DNA from: Hyphomonas pacifica
GTDB lineage: Bacteria > Pseudomonadota > Alphaproteobacteria > Caulobacterales > Hyphomonadaceae
DNA length: 64,000 bases
Assembly (NCBI RefSeq): GCF_000682675.1
Contig: NZ_AWFA01000008.1
Location: 1-64,000, forward strand
Direction of reading: 5' to 3'
Part shown: positions 36,281-43,978 of the stretch, piece after piece
Position numbering within the stretch: position 1 is the stretch's first letter
Layout: each line of letters starts with the position of its first letter
Notes under the pieces: model-generated
The model's input: only the letters and a program-made list of their open reading frames with translations
What the model was told of the DNA's origin: nothing
The model's database searches: none
Position numbers and translations under genes: made by a program

Positions 36281-36715
36281 TTAGACGAAGGTGTCTGCCG
36301 CCATGCCTGGGTTTTTCGGGTCCGGACCATACTTGTTCGGGCCAACCGTACCAGGGATCAGACTGATCACAAAAATGGCAATGCCGACCAAGCTGCCAAT
36401 GAACGGAATGAGCGCGGCCAGCAAAATCCATCCTGTGATGTTTACGTCATGCAGACGGCGCACTGTCAGCGCGATACCTGGGATGAGAACTGCCAAGGCG
36501 TAGAGAACGAGGACAACAAAGACCAGATATGCCAAAGGACCAGGTCCATCACTGGAGGCCCCGATTGAGCCCAGAATGCCTGCAAGCACCATGCCTACAG
36601 CCATCACAAGGAAATTGAACAATTGTACCCACCAATATTCAGACCGGCGCGAACGGCCCTGAAAATCTGTATAACGGGCAAAGAACATTTTTACTGCGTC
36701 TGGAAAACTGACCAT
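36281..36715 (-). CDS. DUF805 membrane protein
   Basis: Start at ATG 36715 (144 aa): MVSFPDAVKMFFARYTDFQG is a standard DUF805 beginning, then GRSRRSEYWWVQLFNFLVMA. Membrane helices follow, with LTVRRLHDVNITGWILLAAL (about 82-101) and an ending GPNKYGPDPK. This is the most canonical of the four. The ribosome-binding GGGGG lies in a small hairpin (36717-36733). It has terminators on both sides, so it is a single-gene unit. Confidence 0.88.
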   Translation of the reverse strand: MVSFPDAVKMFFARYTDFQGRSRRSEYWWVQLFNFLVMAVGMVLAGILGSIGASSDGPGPLAYLVFVVLVLYALAVLIPGIALTVRRLHDVNITGWILLAALIPFIGSLVGIAIFVISLIPGTVGPNKYGPDPKNPGMAADTFV

Positions 36716-36716
36716 C

Positions 36717-36733
36717 TTAAAGGCCCCCTTTAA
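36717..36733 (-). promoter_or_regulatory. Hairpin covering the ribosome-binding site
   Basis: ttaaagg (36717-36723) and cctttaa (36727-36733) are perfect arms around three bases. In the minus-strand RNA this puts the GGGGG ribosome-binding stretch in the stem and loop directly before the AUG of the DUF805 gene. Confidence 0.4.
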
Positions 36734-36739
36734 AATAAT

Positions 36740-36763
36740 GGGTATGGCGCGCGCGCCATACCC
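36740..36763 (-). terminator. Perfect 24-bp palindrome, likely terminator
   Basis: gggtatggcgcgcgcgccataccc style dyad (36740-36763) is exactly self-complementary. On the minus strand it is followed by ATTATTTT. It lies 28 bases after the stop of the DUF805 gene at 36792. Confidence 0.65.
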
Positions 36764-36791
36764 CGACCAATACAATTCAAGAAAATTCTAC

Positions 36792-37304
36792 TCAGGCTGT
36801 TGGTGGACCGTACTGGTTCTCGTTCGGGTCCGACTTGAACAGCCCCATGACAATCCCGACCACGCCCACCGACAGGACGGAGGCAAGGATATTCGGAATA
36901 AGGCTTGCCTGCGCGATGCGGCGGGAATGCTCCATCGTGGCAGCCATCATGGCGGCAGGATCATTACTCGCGGCCATGTCTTCCATGTCGCGCTGCATCT
37001 CAGCCTGCAATCCGGCCATATCGACACCGAAAAGCGGCGGCAGGATAAGGCCAGCTACGAAGGAAACGATGATCGCCAGAACGACCATGGCGACTGTCAG
37101 CCAGCCTGTCTTGCCGGCATCGTGAAACCGCTTTACGTGAACGGCAATCCACGGCCAGATAAGCAAGAGCGACAGGAAGCCCACAAAAGGCGACGCATAG
37201 GCCGAAAGAGCACTAATGAGCACGCTGAGTACCAACAACACGATTACGCCCTGCCAATAAGTTGACTGAGCAATCCGTCCATTCGGACTGAGATAAAGTG
37301 CCAT
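36792..37304 (-). CDS. DUF805 membrane protein
   Basis: Start at ATG 37304 (170 aa) with AGGAGG nine bases upstream. MALYLSPNGRIAQSTYWQGV and IAVHVKRFHDAGKTGWLTVA are the DUF805 elements. Four membrane helices are interrupted by an acidic Met-rich loop (MAGLQAEMQRDMEDMAASND). The tail ends DPNENQYGPPTA, very like the other two. First gene of the array in transcription order. Confidence 0.85.
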   Translation of the reverse strand: MALYLSPNGRIAQSTYWQGVIVLLVLSVLISALSAYASPFVGFLSLLLIWPWIAVHVKRFHDAGKTGWLTVAMVVLAIIVSFVAGLILPPLFGVDMAGLQAEMQRDMEDMAASNDPAAMMAATMEHSRRIAQASLIPNILASVLSVGVVGIVMGLFKSDPNENQYGPPTA

Positions 37305-37454
37305 GACGTCCCTCCTTTTAGGTACAGATCTTTTAGCACAAGTTTTGTGCGCGACCATGACATTCGGGAGACAAAATCGCTTTGCCCCCCACCTGAATGG
37401 AGTGGATACCGACGTAATTCGGTTAGCAGCTGGTTAATCTGCCCAGTTCGGGGG

Positions 37455-39458
37455 TTAGTCGAACTCGACCATCACCTCGTCAGCCGCCACGCTGTCACCT
37501 GCGGCAACATTAATGGCCTTGATCGTGCCCGTGGTCTCGGCGCGGATGATGTTCTGCATCTTCATCGCCTCAACCACGCAAACGGCCTCCCCTTCCTGCA
37601 CTTCCTGTCCGACTTCGACATCCATCGAAACCACAAGGCCAGGCATCGGAGAAATGACCAGTTTGGACATGTCCGGCTTTTCCTTTTCAGGAAGGCGGGC
37701 ATGCAGATCAGCCACCTGAGGCGTGCAGACCAGCGCACGCAGGGCAACGCCGCGATGGCGGAAGAGATAGCCTTCGGTACGGTCTGCGAATTTCACGGCA
37801 TAAGGCTGACCGTCCAGCAGGCCTTCAACCAGGTGCAGGCCCGGATACCAGCCGGTTACCAGCGCGTGGGTCTTGCCGCCATTGATGGTGATTTCGGCTT
37901 CACCCGCATCCCCAAGCTCCAGCGTCACCGGATAATGCTTGTCGCCCAGGATGACGACCCACTCCGTACGCGCCTCATCCGGCGGGGCCAGACGCCCCGT
38001 CACATCGGCTGCGCGGCGTGACATGAAGCCATGCACATAGGCCGCCGAACAGATCAGCTGGGTCAGCTGGCTGTCAGTCGGCTCAACGCCATTGAAGCCT
38101 TCAGGAAACTCGTCCTTTATATAGGCGGTCGTGATCTTGCCGGAGCGGAATCGCGCTTCATCCACAACAGCTGCAATGAAGGGCATGTTGTCCTGAATGC
38201 CTTCGATGTGGAAACGGTCCAGCGCCTCGCCATGCACGTCGAGCGCCGTGTCGCGATCCTTGCCCCAGGTGATCAGCTTGGCGATCATCGGGTCATAGAA
38301 CATAGAAATCTCGTCGCCCTCGCGGACACCGGAATCCATGCGCACTTCCCCATCTGCCAGCTTGCCTTCCGGCGGCGCCTTGAAGCGCTTCAAGCGGCCA
38401 ATGGATGGCAGGAAGTTGCGATACGGATCTTCGGCATAGACTCGGCTTTCGACGGCCCAGCCATTGATGCCGATGTCGGACTGCTTGAGTTTCAGCGTCT
38501 CGCCATAGGCAACAAGCAGCATCTGCTCGACAAGATCCACACCTGTGATCATTTCCGTCACCGGATGCTCAACCTGCAGACGGGTGTTCATTTCAAGGAA
38601 GTAGAAGCCCTTGTCCTTGCCGGAGGCGACGAACTCCACGGTGCCCGCGCTATCATAGTTCACCGCCTTGGCAAGCGCGACGGCCTGCTCGCCCATCTTC
38701 TTGCGGGTTTCCGGATCGAGCAGAGGAGACGGCGCTTCCTCGATCACCTTCTGGTTCCGGCGCTGAATGGAGCATTCGCGCTCGTTCAGATAGATGCAGT
38801 TGCCATGCTTGTCGCCCAGCACTTGGATCTCGATGTGGCGCGGCTCAAGAATGAATTTCTCGATAAAGACGCGGTCGTCACCAAAGGAGGATTTTGCCTC
38901 GGCCTTCACGGCCGGGAAGCCCTCTTCGACTTCCTTGTCATTCTCGGCGATGCGGATGCCCTTGCCGCCACCGCCGGCTGAGGCCTTGATCATGACCGGA
39001 TAGCCGATCTCCCGGGAGATCTTCACCGCTTCCTTGGTGTCTTCAATCAGGCCCATATGGCCCGGAACCGTGGACACACCAGCTTCGGCAGCGAGTTTCT
39101 TGGAGCTGATCTTGTCGCCCATCGCTTCGATCGCGTGTGCATTGGGGCCGATCCAGCCGATGCCCTCTTCCTCAAGGCGTTTGGCAAAGGCCGGGTTTTC
39201 GGACAGAAAGCCAAAGCCTGGATGGATGGCCTCTGCACCTGTTTCTTTCACTGCCGCAATGATCTTGTCGGCCACAAGATAGGATTCAGATGCTGGCGCC
39301 GGACCAATGTGCACGGCTTCATCTGCCATTTCTACAGCCATAGAGCCTGCATCTGCATCCGAATAAACCACGACCGTTTTGACGCCCAGACGTCGGCAGG
39401 TCTTGATTACCCGAACTGCGATTTCTCCCCGGTTGGCGATCAGAATTTTCTTAAACAT
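37455..39458 (-). CDS. pccA: Propionyl-CoA carboxylase alpha subunit
   Basis: Start at ATG 39458 (667 aa): MFKKILIANRGEIAVRVIKT. Biotin carboxylase domain (about 1-450: GFGFLSENPAFA, KASAGGGGKGIRI, FLEMNTRLQVEHPVTE), then the BT coupling domain characteristic of PCC (about 490-590) and a C-terminal biotinyl domain with MEAMKMQN. The length and the BT domain separate it from the shorter LiuD in this window. It carboxylates biotin for conversion of propionyl-CoA to methylmalonyl-CoA. PccB is not in the window, so the two subunits are not adjacent here. Confidence 0.92.
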   Translation of the reverse strand: MFKKILIANRGEIAVRVIKTCRRLGVKTVVVYSDADAGSMAVEMADEAVHIGPAPASESYLVADKIIAAVKETGAEAIHPGFGFLSENPAFAKRLEEEGIGWIGPNAHAIEAMGDKISSKKLAAEAGVSTVPGHMGLIEDTKEAVKISREIGYPVMIKASAGGGGKGIRIAENDKEVEEGFPAVKAEAKSSFGDDRVFIEKFILEPRHIEIQVLGDKHGNCIYLNERECSIQRRNQKVIEEAPSPLLDPETRKKMGEQAVALAKAVNYDSAGTVEFVASGKDKGFYFLEMNTRLQVEHPVTEMITGVDLVEQMLLVAYGETLKLKQSDIGINGWAVESRVYAEDPYRNFLPSIGRLKRFKAPPEGKLADGEVRMDSGVREGDEISMFYDPMIAKLITWGKDRDTALDVHGEALDRFHIEGIQDNMPFIAAVVDEARFRSGKITTAYIKDEFPEGFNGVEPTDSQLTQLICSAAYVHGFMSRRAADVTGRLAPPDEARTEWVVILGDKHYPVTLELGDAGEAEITINGGKTHALVTGWYPGLHLVEGLLDGQPYAVKFADRTEGYLFRHRGVALRALVCTPQVADLHARLPEKEKPDMSKLVISPMPGLVVSMDVEVGQEVQEGEAVCVVEAMKMQNIIRAETTGTIKAINVAAGDSVAADEVMVEFD

Positions 39459-39602
39459 ACTGTCTCTAGCCCACTGCAAACTCTTTCGAGCATTGCACTA
39501 AGCCGCTCTTTTACTGATGTCCACATTTGCCATCGAGGAAACCGTCTTGCTATTACGCCGCAAGCATGTTAGTAAGCGCTCACTATATTAGGGATTGAGA
39601 GC

Positions 39603-40589
39603 ATGAGCCGTATCACCTTGGACCTTGAGAAGCTGGTTGCCGATGGACACCTTGGCCAAGTGGAAGCTGAACGCCTCTCGGGGTTTGCGTTGCCGGACCC
39701 GCGCAACGGCCTGCTCATAAATCTTCTTCTGATCTTCGGCGCAATTTCCGTTGCCGGGGGCACAATTGCCCTTGTTCCGAACGCCATGACAGGGCTGGTC
39801 CTGGCCTTGCTATCGCTGATTGGTGCGGAGGTTCTGCGCCGCAGCGCGAAAGGAAACTCTCTGAAAACTCTTTCAATGGCGCTGGTCCTGATGGGCACAC
39901 TCGGTGTTGCGGGCTGGGTCGGGTGGGAGTTTCAGCATGTCGAAGACGGCACGTTTCCAACCATTCTGATTGCCACCATCATGACAGGGGCGGCCATCTG
40001 GTTCCGGTCAGCTCTTCTGGGGGCGTTTGCGGTTTTCTCCCTTGGCGCGGTTCTGGGCTCCGGCACAGGATACTGGCATGCCAGCTACGCCCTCTTTGTT
40101 GAAGAGCCTACCATCACCATTATCGCCTTCGGGCTGCTAGCTGCCAGTCTCTACAAGGCACGCGACGTGCTGGCGGAAGCGTGGCAGAATCTGCTGACTG
40201 TCTCAGCACGCACCTCCATTTTCATGATGAATTTCGGCTTTTGGGTCGGCTCACTCTGGGGAGACCGTATCGGAGAACACTGGTTTGCGCCTCAGCGCTG
40301 GTCAGATCGGTCTGAGTGGCGCGAAGCAGCCTTCACCATTCCAGATTACATCTTCAGCCTGGGCTGGGCCGGTGCCCTGATCGCCATCATCATCATGGCA
40401 CGTAGCAACAGCTTCCTGTCGATCACTTCCATCGTCTTCCTGGCGATCCATGGCTACACCCAGTACTTTGAATATCTGGGTGCCAATCCGGAAACTCTGG
40501 TCATAGGAGGCCTGGTCCTGGTGGGGCTAGCGGTTGCAGCAGCGCGTTTTCTGATCCGCACGACCGAAGAAGAAACGACCGCAGCTTAA
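39603..40589 (+). CDS. DUF2157-like membrane protein
   Basis: The 328-residue protein has a short N-terminal cytosolic region (LEKLVADGHLGQVEAERLSG) like the start of DUF2157 proteins, followed by about eight or nine hydrophobic helices and a charged C-terminus. It lies 144 bp from the divergent pccA. Its stop overlaps the stop of the convergent channel gene by four bases (ttaa). Function unknown. Confidence 0.7.
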   Translation: MSRITLDLEKLVADGHLGQVEAERLSGFALPDPRNGLLINLLLIFGAISVAGGTIALVPNAMTGLVLALLSLIGAEVLRRSAKGNSLKTLSMALVLMGTLGVAGWVGWEFQHVEDGTFPTILIATIMTGAAIWFRSALLGAFAVFSLGAVLGSGTGYWHASYALFVEEPTITIIAFGLLAASLYKARDVLAEAWQNLLTVSARTSIFMMNFGFWVGSLWGDRIGEHWFAPQRWSDRSEWREAAFTIPDYIFSLGWAGALIAIIIMARSNSFLSITSIVFLAIHGYTQYFEYLGANPETLVIGGLVLVGLAVAAARFLIRTTEEETTAA

Positions 40590-41053
40590 CTGCGATCCTC
40601 GGAGTCTTCTTCCAATTCTTCAATACGCGCTTCCAGAACGCGCACCTTTGCGGTGATGGAGACAAGGAAAGCGGTCGACCAGCCAATCAGCAAGAAACCG
40701 TTCATGCTTTCTGCTGCGCCCAGCATCCGCCAGTCCTTGCCGATAACAACATCGCCAAAGCCAACTGTCGTAAATGCGGATGTGGAGAAATAAACCGCTG
40801 TCCCGATATCCGGAAAAATGCCAAGCATCCTGTAGACGAAAGTGTAGACCCAGATCTCCAAAGAATGCAGTGCAAACAAGCTAAATACGATGAACAGGAT
40901 CGCAGCGCCCTGGCCGGCCACAGTCGAAATATTCACATGATGCACATGACGATTGCGGATCAGGGCTGACAGGCCGACCAGCCCAATAAAGTGTATCAGG
41001 AAGGTGATGAACACCAGAACCGTGGCCACAGCGAGATTCAGAAGCAGCATCAT
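40586..41053 (-). CDS. Two-helix potassium-channel-like protein
   Basis: The 155-residue protein has three hydrophobic stretches and a pore loop with STSAFTTVGFGDVVIG (about 91-106), where TVGFGD matches the potassium selectivity filter TVGYGD with Tyr to Phe. The final helix is followed by a short coiled coil (VRVLEARIEELEEDSED) that could assemble tetramers. It fits the Ion_trans_2 family. There is no RCK domain, so gating is unknown. Confidence 0.85.
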   Translation of the reverse strand: MMLLLNLAVATVLVFITFLIHFIGLVGLSALIRNRHVHHVNISTVAGQGAAILFIVFSLFALHSLEIWVYTFVYRMLGIFPDIGTAVYFSTSAFTTVGFGDVVIGKDWRMLGAAESMNGFLLIGWSTAFLVSITAKVRVLEARIEELEEDSEDRS

Positions 41054-41066
41054 CCCCTCCCCCTGA

Positions 41067-42077
41067 CTATCCAGTCGCGACGACCAGTCCGGTCGTCAAT
41101 CCTGGGGCTTCCTGATTGAGAAAGTCCACTAGTGCCCGGTCTGCCTCCCCGGTTTTCTCCCAGCCAAGCCTGCGACGCAACCAGCTACGCTTCTGACTCT
41201 GAGCGACAGCCTGATCATTGGCAGCCTCACTGGCCATCTGGCGCGCCAGACGGGCCAATTCCGGAGACTGGCTGACGTCTTCAAACCATCGCCCCTTGTT
41301 AAAGCCTAGAGCCAGACAGCCAATATACTGGCCAGGTCGACTATCCGCTGAGCCAATCCAGTTCTTCCGGGCCAGAGCCTGACGGTCGCCCTGAGGATTG
41401 GGATGCGCGCGAGCCATCAAATAATTGCCGACCGCCCGGGCGAACACCCGGCTCCATGCCGTATCATCGCCAGCACGACCCAGACTGTCATTCGTACGCA
41501 GCAACACCACTGCCTCTGCATGGCTGACCCATGGTGTGCCGCCCTTTTCGCCCATGGCCAGAACCGTACCGATGCGCTCAATAATCGGGCCTTCCGCCTT
41601 GCCCGCGGAAATCATCCATTCACACAGACATTCCAGCACGAACAGCCCATACCCTTCTGTGACCGTCTCGGCCTGCCTGTAGAGCACGATGAGGAGATCC
41701 AACTCGCTCAGGGTGCGGACCCGGCCATCCGGGGCAACATGCTGCCTCAGCCAAGCGAGATTGTCTGCCGATACTTCGCCCTCAGGCTCAGTGCGCAGCA
41801 GCAGATAGTCTCTCAAGGCACGTATGAAGAGACCCGGCCAGTCCTCACCCAGCCGGTCCAGCCGGGCATGGCAGTACAGCACCGCCTCGGCCTCTGGTGC
41901 CGTGCGGATACCATCTGCGCACATTTCTGCCGCCAGACGTCTCATGTCTGCCTCGGAAAGTCGCACGGCAGACTGAATGCGCTGCACCAGGTCTCTGGAC
42001 GCCAAGTCCATCAAAGGGTCTCCATAATAGGGAAAATACCTATCAATCAGGTCTTTCCGCTTCCTTGATGAAACCAT
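41067..42077 (-). CDS. Hypothetical protein, 336 aa
   Basis: I do not recognise a family. From ATG 42077 the soluble, alpha-helical, Leu/Arg/Glu-rich protein has no signal peptide or membrane segment. Visible segments are ALRDYLLLRTEPEGEVSADN, WLRQHVAPDGRVRTLSELDL (its SELDLL acidic stretch resembles a TerB-like helix) and ARKNWIGSADSRPGQYIGCL. TerB-like repeats are possible but unproved. It is 13 bp from the channel gene on the same strand, hence a likely operon, and divergent from the SDR gene. Confidence 0.65.
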   Translation of the reverse strand: MVSSRKRKDLIDRYFPYYGDPLMDLASRDLVQRIQSAVRLSEADMRRLAAEMCADGIRTAPEAEAVLYCHARLDRLGEDWPGLFIRALRDYLLLRTEPEGEVSADNLAWLRQHVAPDGRVRTLSELDLLIVLYRQAETVTEGYGLFVLECLCEWMISAGKAEGPIIERIGTVLAMGEKGGTPWVSHAEAVVLLRTNDSLGRAGDDTAWSRVFARAVGNYLMARAHPNPQGDRQALARKNWIGSADSRPGQYIGCLALGFNKGRWFEDVSQSPELARLARQMASEAANDQAVAQSQKRSWLRRRLGWEKTGEADRALVDFLNQEAPGLTTGLVVATG

Positions 42078-42153
42078 GAAACCTGTTGACGGGATTAGCC
42101 TGTTCCTCGCAGGTACGCACGACAAGAAACCATACGAAAAGGGAGCCAACATC

Positions 42154-42969
42154 ATGTCAGACCTGAAAGACCTTGCAGGCCGCAAAGCCCTCGTCACCGG
42201 CTCAGCTACGGGCCTGGGGCGGGAAATTGCCCTGCGACTGGCCCGGCGCGGCGCAGATGTAATCATCAATTGCAGTCGCTCGGTCGAAGATGGCGAAGCC
42301 ACGGTGGCAGACTGCCAGGCGGAGGGCGCCCAGGCCCGTCTGGTACAGGCTGATGTCTCCACCAAAGAAGGCTGCCGCAAGCTGGCCGATGCCGCAGCTC
42401 AATTCGGACGGCTCGATATCCTTGTCAATAATGCAGGCACCACAAAGCACGCCCGCGACCATGCGGATCTCGATGCCCTGAACCGCGAAGACTTCCTGCA
42501 TCTCTACGCCGTCAATGTTGTCGGCCCCTATCTGATGATGCAGGCGTGCAAGCCCCTTCTGGTTGCCAGCCATGAGCAGACAGGACGCGCTGCAGCCGTG
42601 CTGAACACCTCTTCCATCGCAGGCGTTACAGGTATCGGGTCTTCCGTTGCCTATGCGGCAACGAAAGGTGCCCTCAATACCATGACGCTGTCGCTGGCCC
42701 GCGCCCTTGCCCCTGCTATCCGTGTAAACGCGATCTGTCCGGGTTTTATCGGAACACGCTGGTTCAAGGATCAGATGGATGAAGAACAATATCTGAAGAT
42801 GGAAGAAAATGTCGCCGCTTCCGTGCCGCTGAATGTCGCCAGCGGTCCCGAAGACATTGCGGATTCGGCCCTGTTTTTCTTGACGGATGCCTCTCGTCAC
42901 GTCACCGGGGAAACCCTGATCGTGGACGCCGGGATGCATCTTGGATACGCCCCGGCCAAGGCGCGCTAA
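42154..42969 (+). CDS. Short-chain dehydrogenase/reductase
   Basis: Start at ATG 42154 (271 aa) with GGGAG upstream. Classical SDR motifs: TGSATGLGREIA for NAD(P) binding (about 14-25), NNAG (about 91-94), catalytic Ser in TSSIAGVTG and YAATKGA (about 168-174). The end DGTxL-like TGETLIVDAGMHLGYAP is canonical. The segment after the first strand, NCSRSVEDGEAT, has no acidic residue at the end of strand 2, which hints at NADP preference. Substrate unknown. Confidence 0.88.
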   Translation: MSDLKDLAGRKALVTGSATGLGREIALRLARRGADVIINCSRSVEDGEATVADCQAEGAQARLVQADVSTKEGCRKLADAAAQFGRLDILVNNAGTTKHARDHADLDALNREDFLHLYAVNVVGPYLMMQACKPLLVASHEQTGRAAAVLNTSSIAGVTGIGSSVAYAATKGALNTMTLSLARALAPAIRVNAICPGFIGTRWFKDQMDEEQYLKMEENVAASVPLNVASGPEDIADSALFFLTDASRHVTGETLIVDAGMHLGYAPAKAR

Positions 42970-43140
42970 GCCGCAGGACCGCGCACAAAGCTAAGGCATT
43001 GGCGCGGCATGCTGCCCAATTCTGCGGCGTTCCGAAACACCCCGCTCAAACGTTATAAATTTGTTTCCGATCCCGGATGAAGCCGCGCAATTCTTTGTGT
43101 GGCGCTGGCGACAGCGCGTTTTAACAACGGGGTATAAAAA

Positions 43141-43818
43141 ATGAAAAAGCAGCTTTATCGCGCGGGCGTTGCACTGGCAGCCATGCTGGCTGTTGCAGGT
43201 ACAGCAGCCGCTGAGGGAGAATGGTCAGGCAACGTAGCGCTTGGCACGGATTATGTCTGGCGCGGCGTTTCCCAGTCCAATGAGGACATGGCAATCTCCG
43301 GCGGCTTCGACTACGCAAACGGCATTTTCTATGCGGGGACATGGGCATCGAATGTCGACTTTGAAGACGGTGCCGACGATACCAATGTCGAACTTGACTT
43401 CTATGCAGGCTTGGCCAGCGCATTTTCCAATGGCGTGACCTGGGATGTGGGCGTAATCTATTACGCCTATCCGGATGCAGACGATTCTGACTATGACTTT
43501 GTCGAGATCAAAGGTGCCCTGGGCTATGAGTTCGCCAGCGGCTTGGGCATCGGTGGCGAGGTCTACTGGGATCCGGACAACGAGAACATCTACTATCAGG
43601 CCACCGCAGGCTATTCCTTCACGGACAGCTTCTCCGTGGACGGCAGCGTCGGCAATTATGACTATGATGGCGGCGGTGACTACACCAACTGGTCACTTGG
43701 CGGCACCTACTCCACGCCGGTCGGTATCGATATCGACCTGCGTTACTGGGATACTGACATCGACAATTCCGGTATCGCGGATGAGCGGGTCGTGCTGACC
43801 TTTTCGAAAAGCCTCTAG
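43141..43818 (+). CDS. TorF-family putative porin
   Basis: The 225-residue protein has a signal peptide (cleavage after AAAE region, about residue 24) and the family opening GNVALGTDYVWRGVSQSNED. Repeating amphipathic beta strands with aromatic girdles and acidic loops (DADDSDYDF, DYDGGGDYTN) follow. This is the TIGR02001/Gcw_chp outer-membrane barrel type common in Caulobacterales. Transported solute unknown. A strong terminator follows, so it is monocistronic. Confidence 0.85.
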   Translation: MKKQLYRAGVALAAMLAVAGTAAAEGEWSGNVALGTDYVWRGVSQSNEDMAISGGFDYANGIFYAGTWASNVDFEDGADDTNVELDFYAGLASAFSNGVTWDVGVIYYAYPDADDSDYDFVEIKGALGYEFASGLGIGGEVYWDPDNENIYYQATAGYSFTDSFSVDGSVGNYDYDGGGDYTNWSLGGTYSTPVGIDIDLRYWDTDIDNSGIADERVVLTFSKSL

Positions 43819-43882
43819 TCAGGCCTGACATCTTCCCAAACTGCACACGGACATTTGCCCTCCTTCGTGTGCAGCCAGGTGA

Positions 43883-43923
43883 AGGCCGCTGGTTCCCTCA
43901 AGAACCAGCGGCCTTTGTTTTTC
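43883..43923 (+). terminator. Rho-independent terminator of the porin gene
   Basis: aggccgctggttc (43883-43895) pairs with gaaccagcggcct (43902-43914): 13 bp with a 6-nt loop, followed by ttgtttttcc. A second 9-bp stem, ctgcacacg/cgtgtgcag, lies about 40 bases earlier. Confidence 0.92.
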
Positions 43924-43978
43924 CGCAATAAGCCCTTACCTTATACAGGATCACACAAATCCGGAGCCTTTTCCCCAT

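Noticed and set aside
37423-37437. TTAG-N7-TTAA upstream of a DUF805 gene considered as a CtrA box
   Set aside because: One mismatch in a short motif and more than 110 bp from the start; expected by chance.
38031-38981. Open frame antisense to pccA (316 aa)
   Set aside because: Shadow of pccA; no supporting signal.
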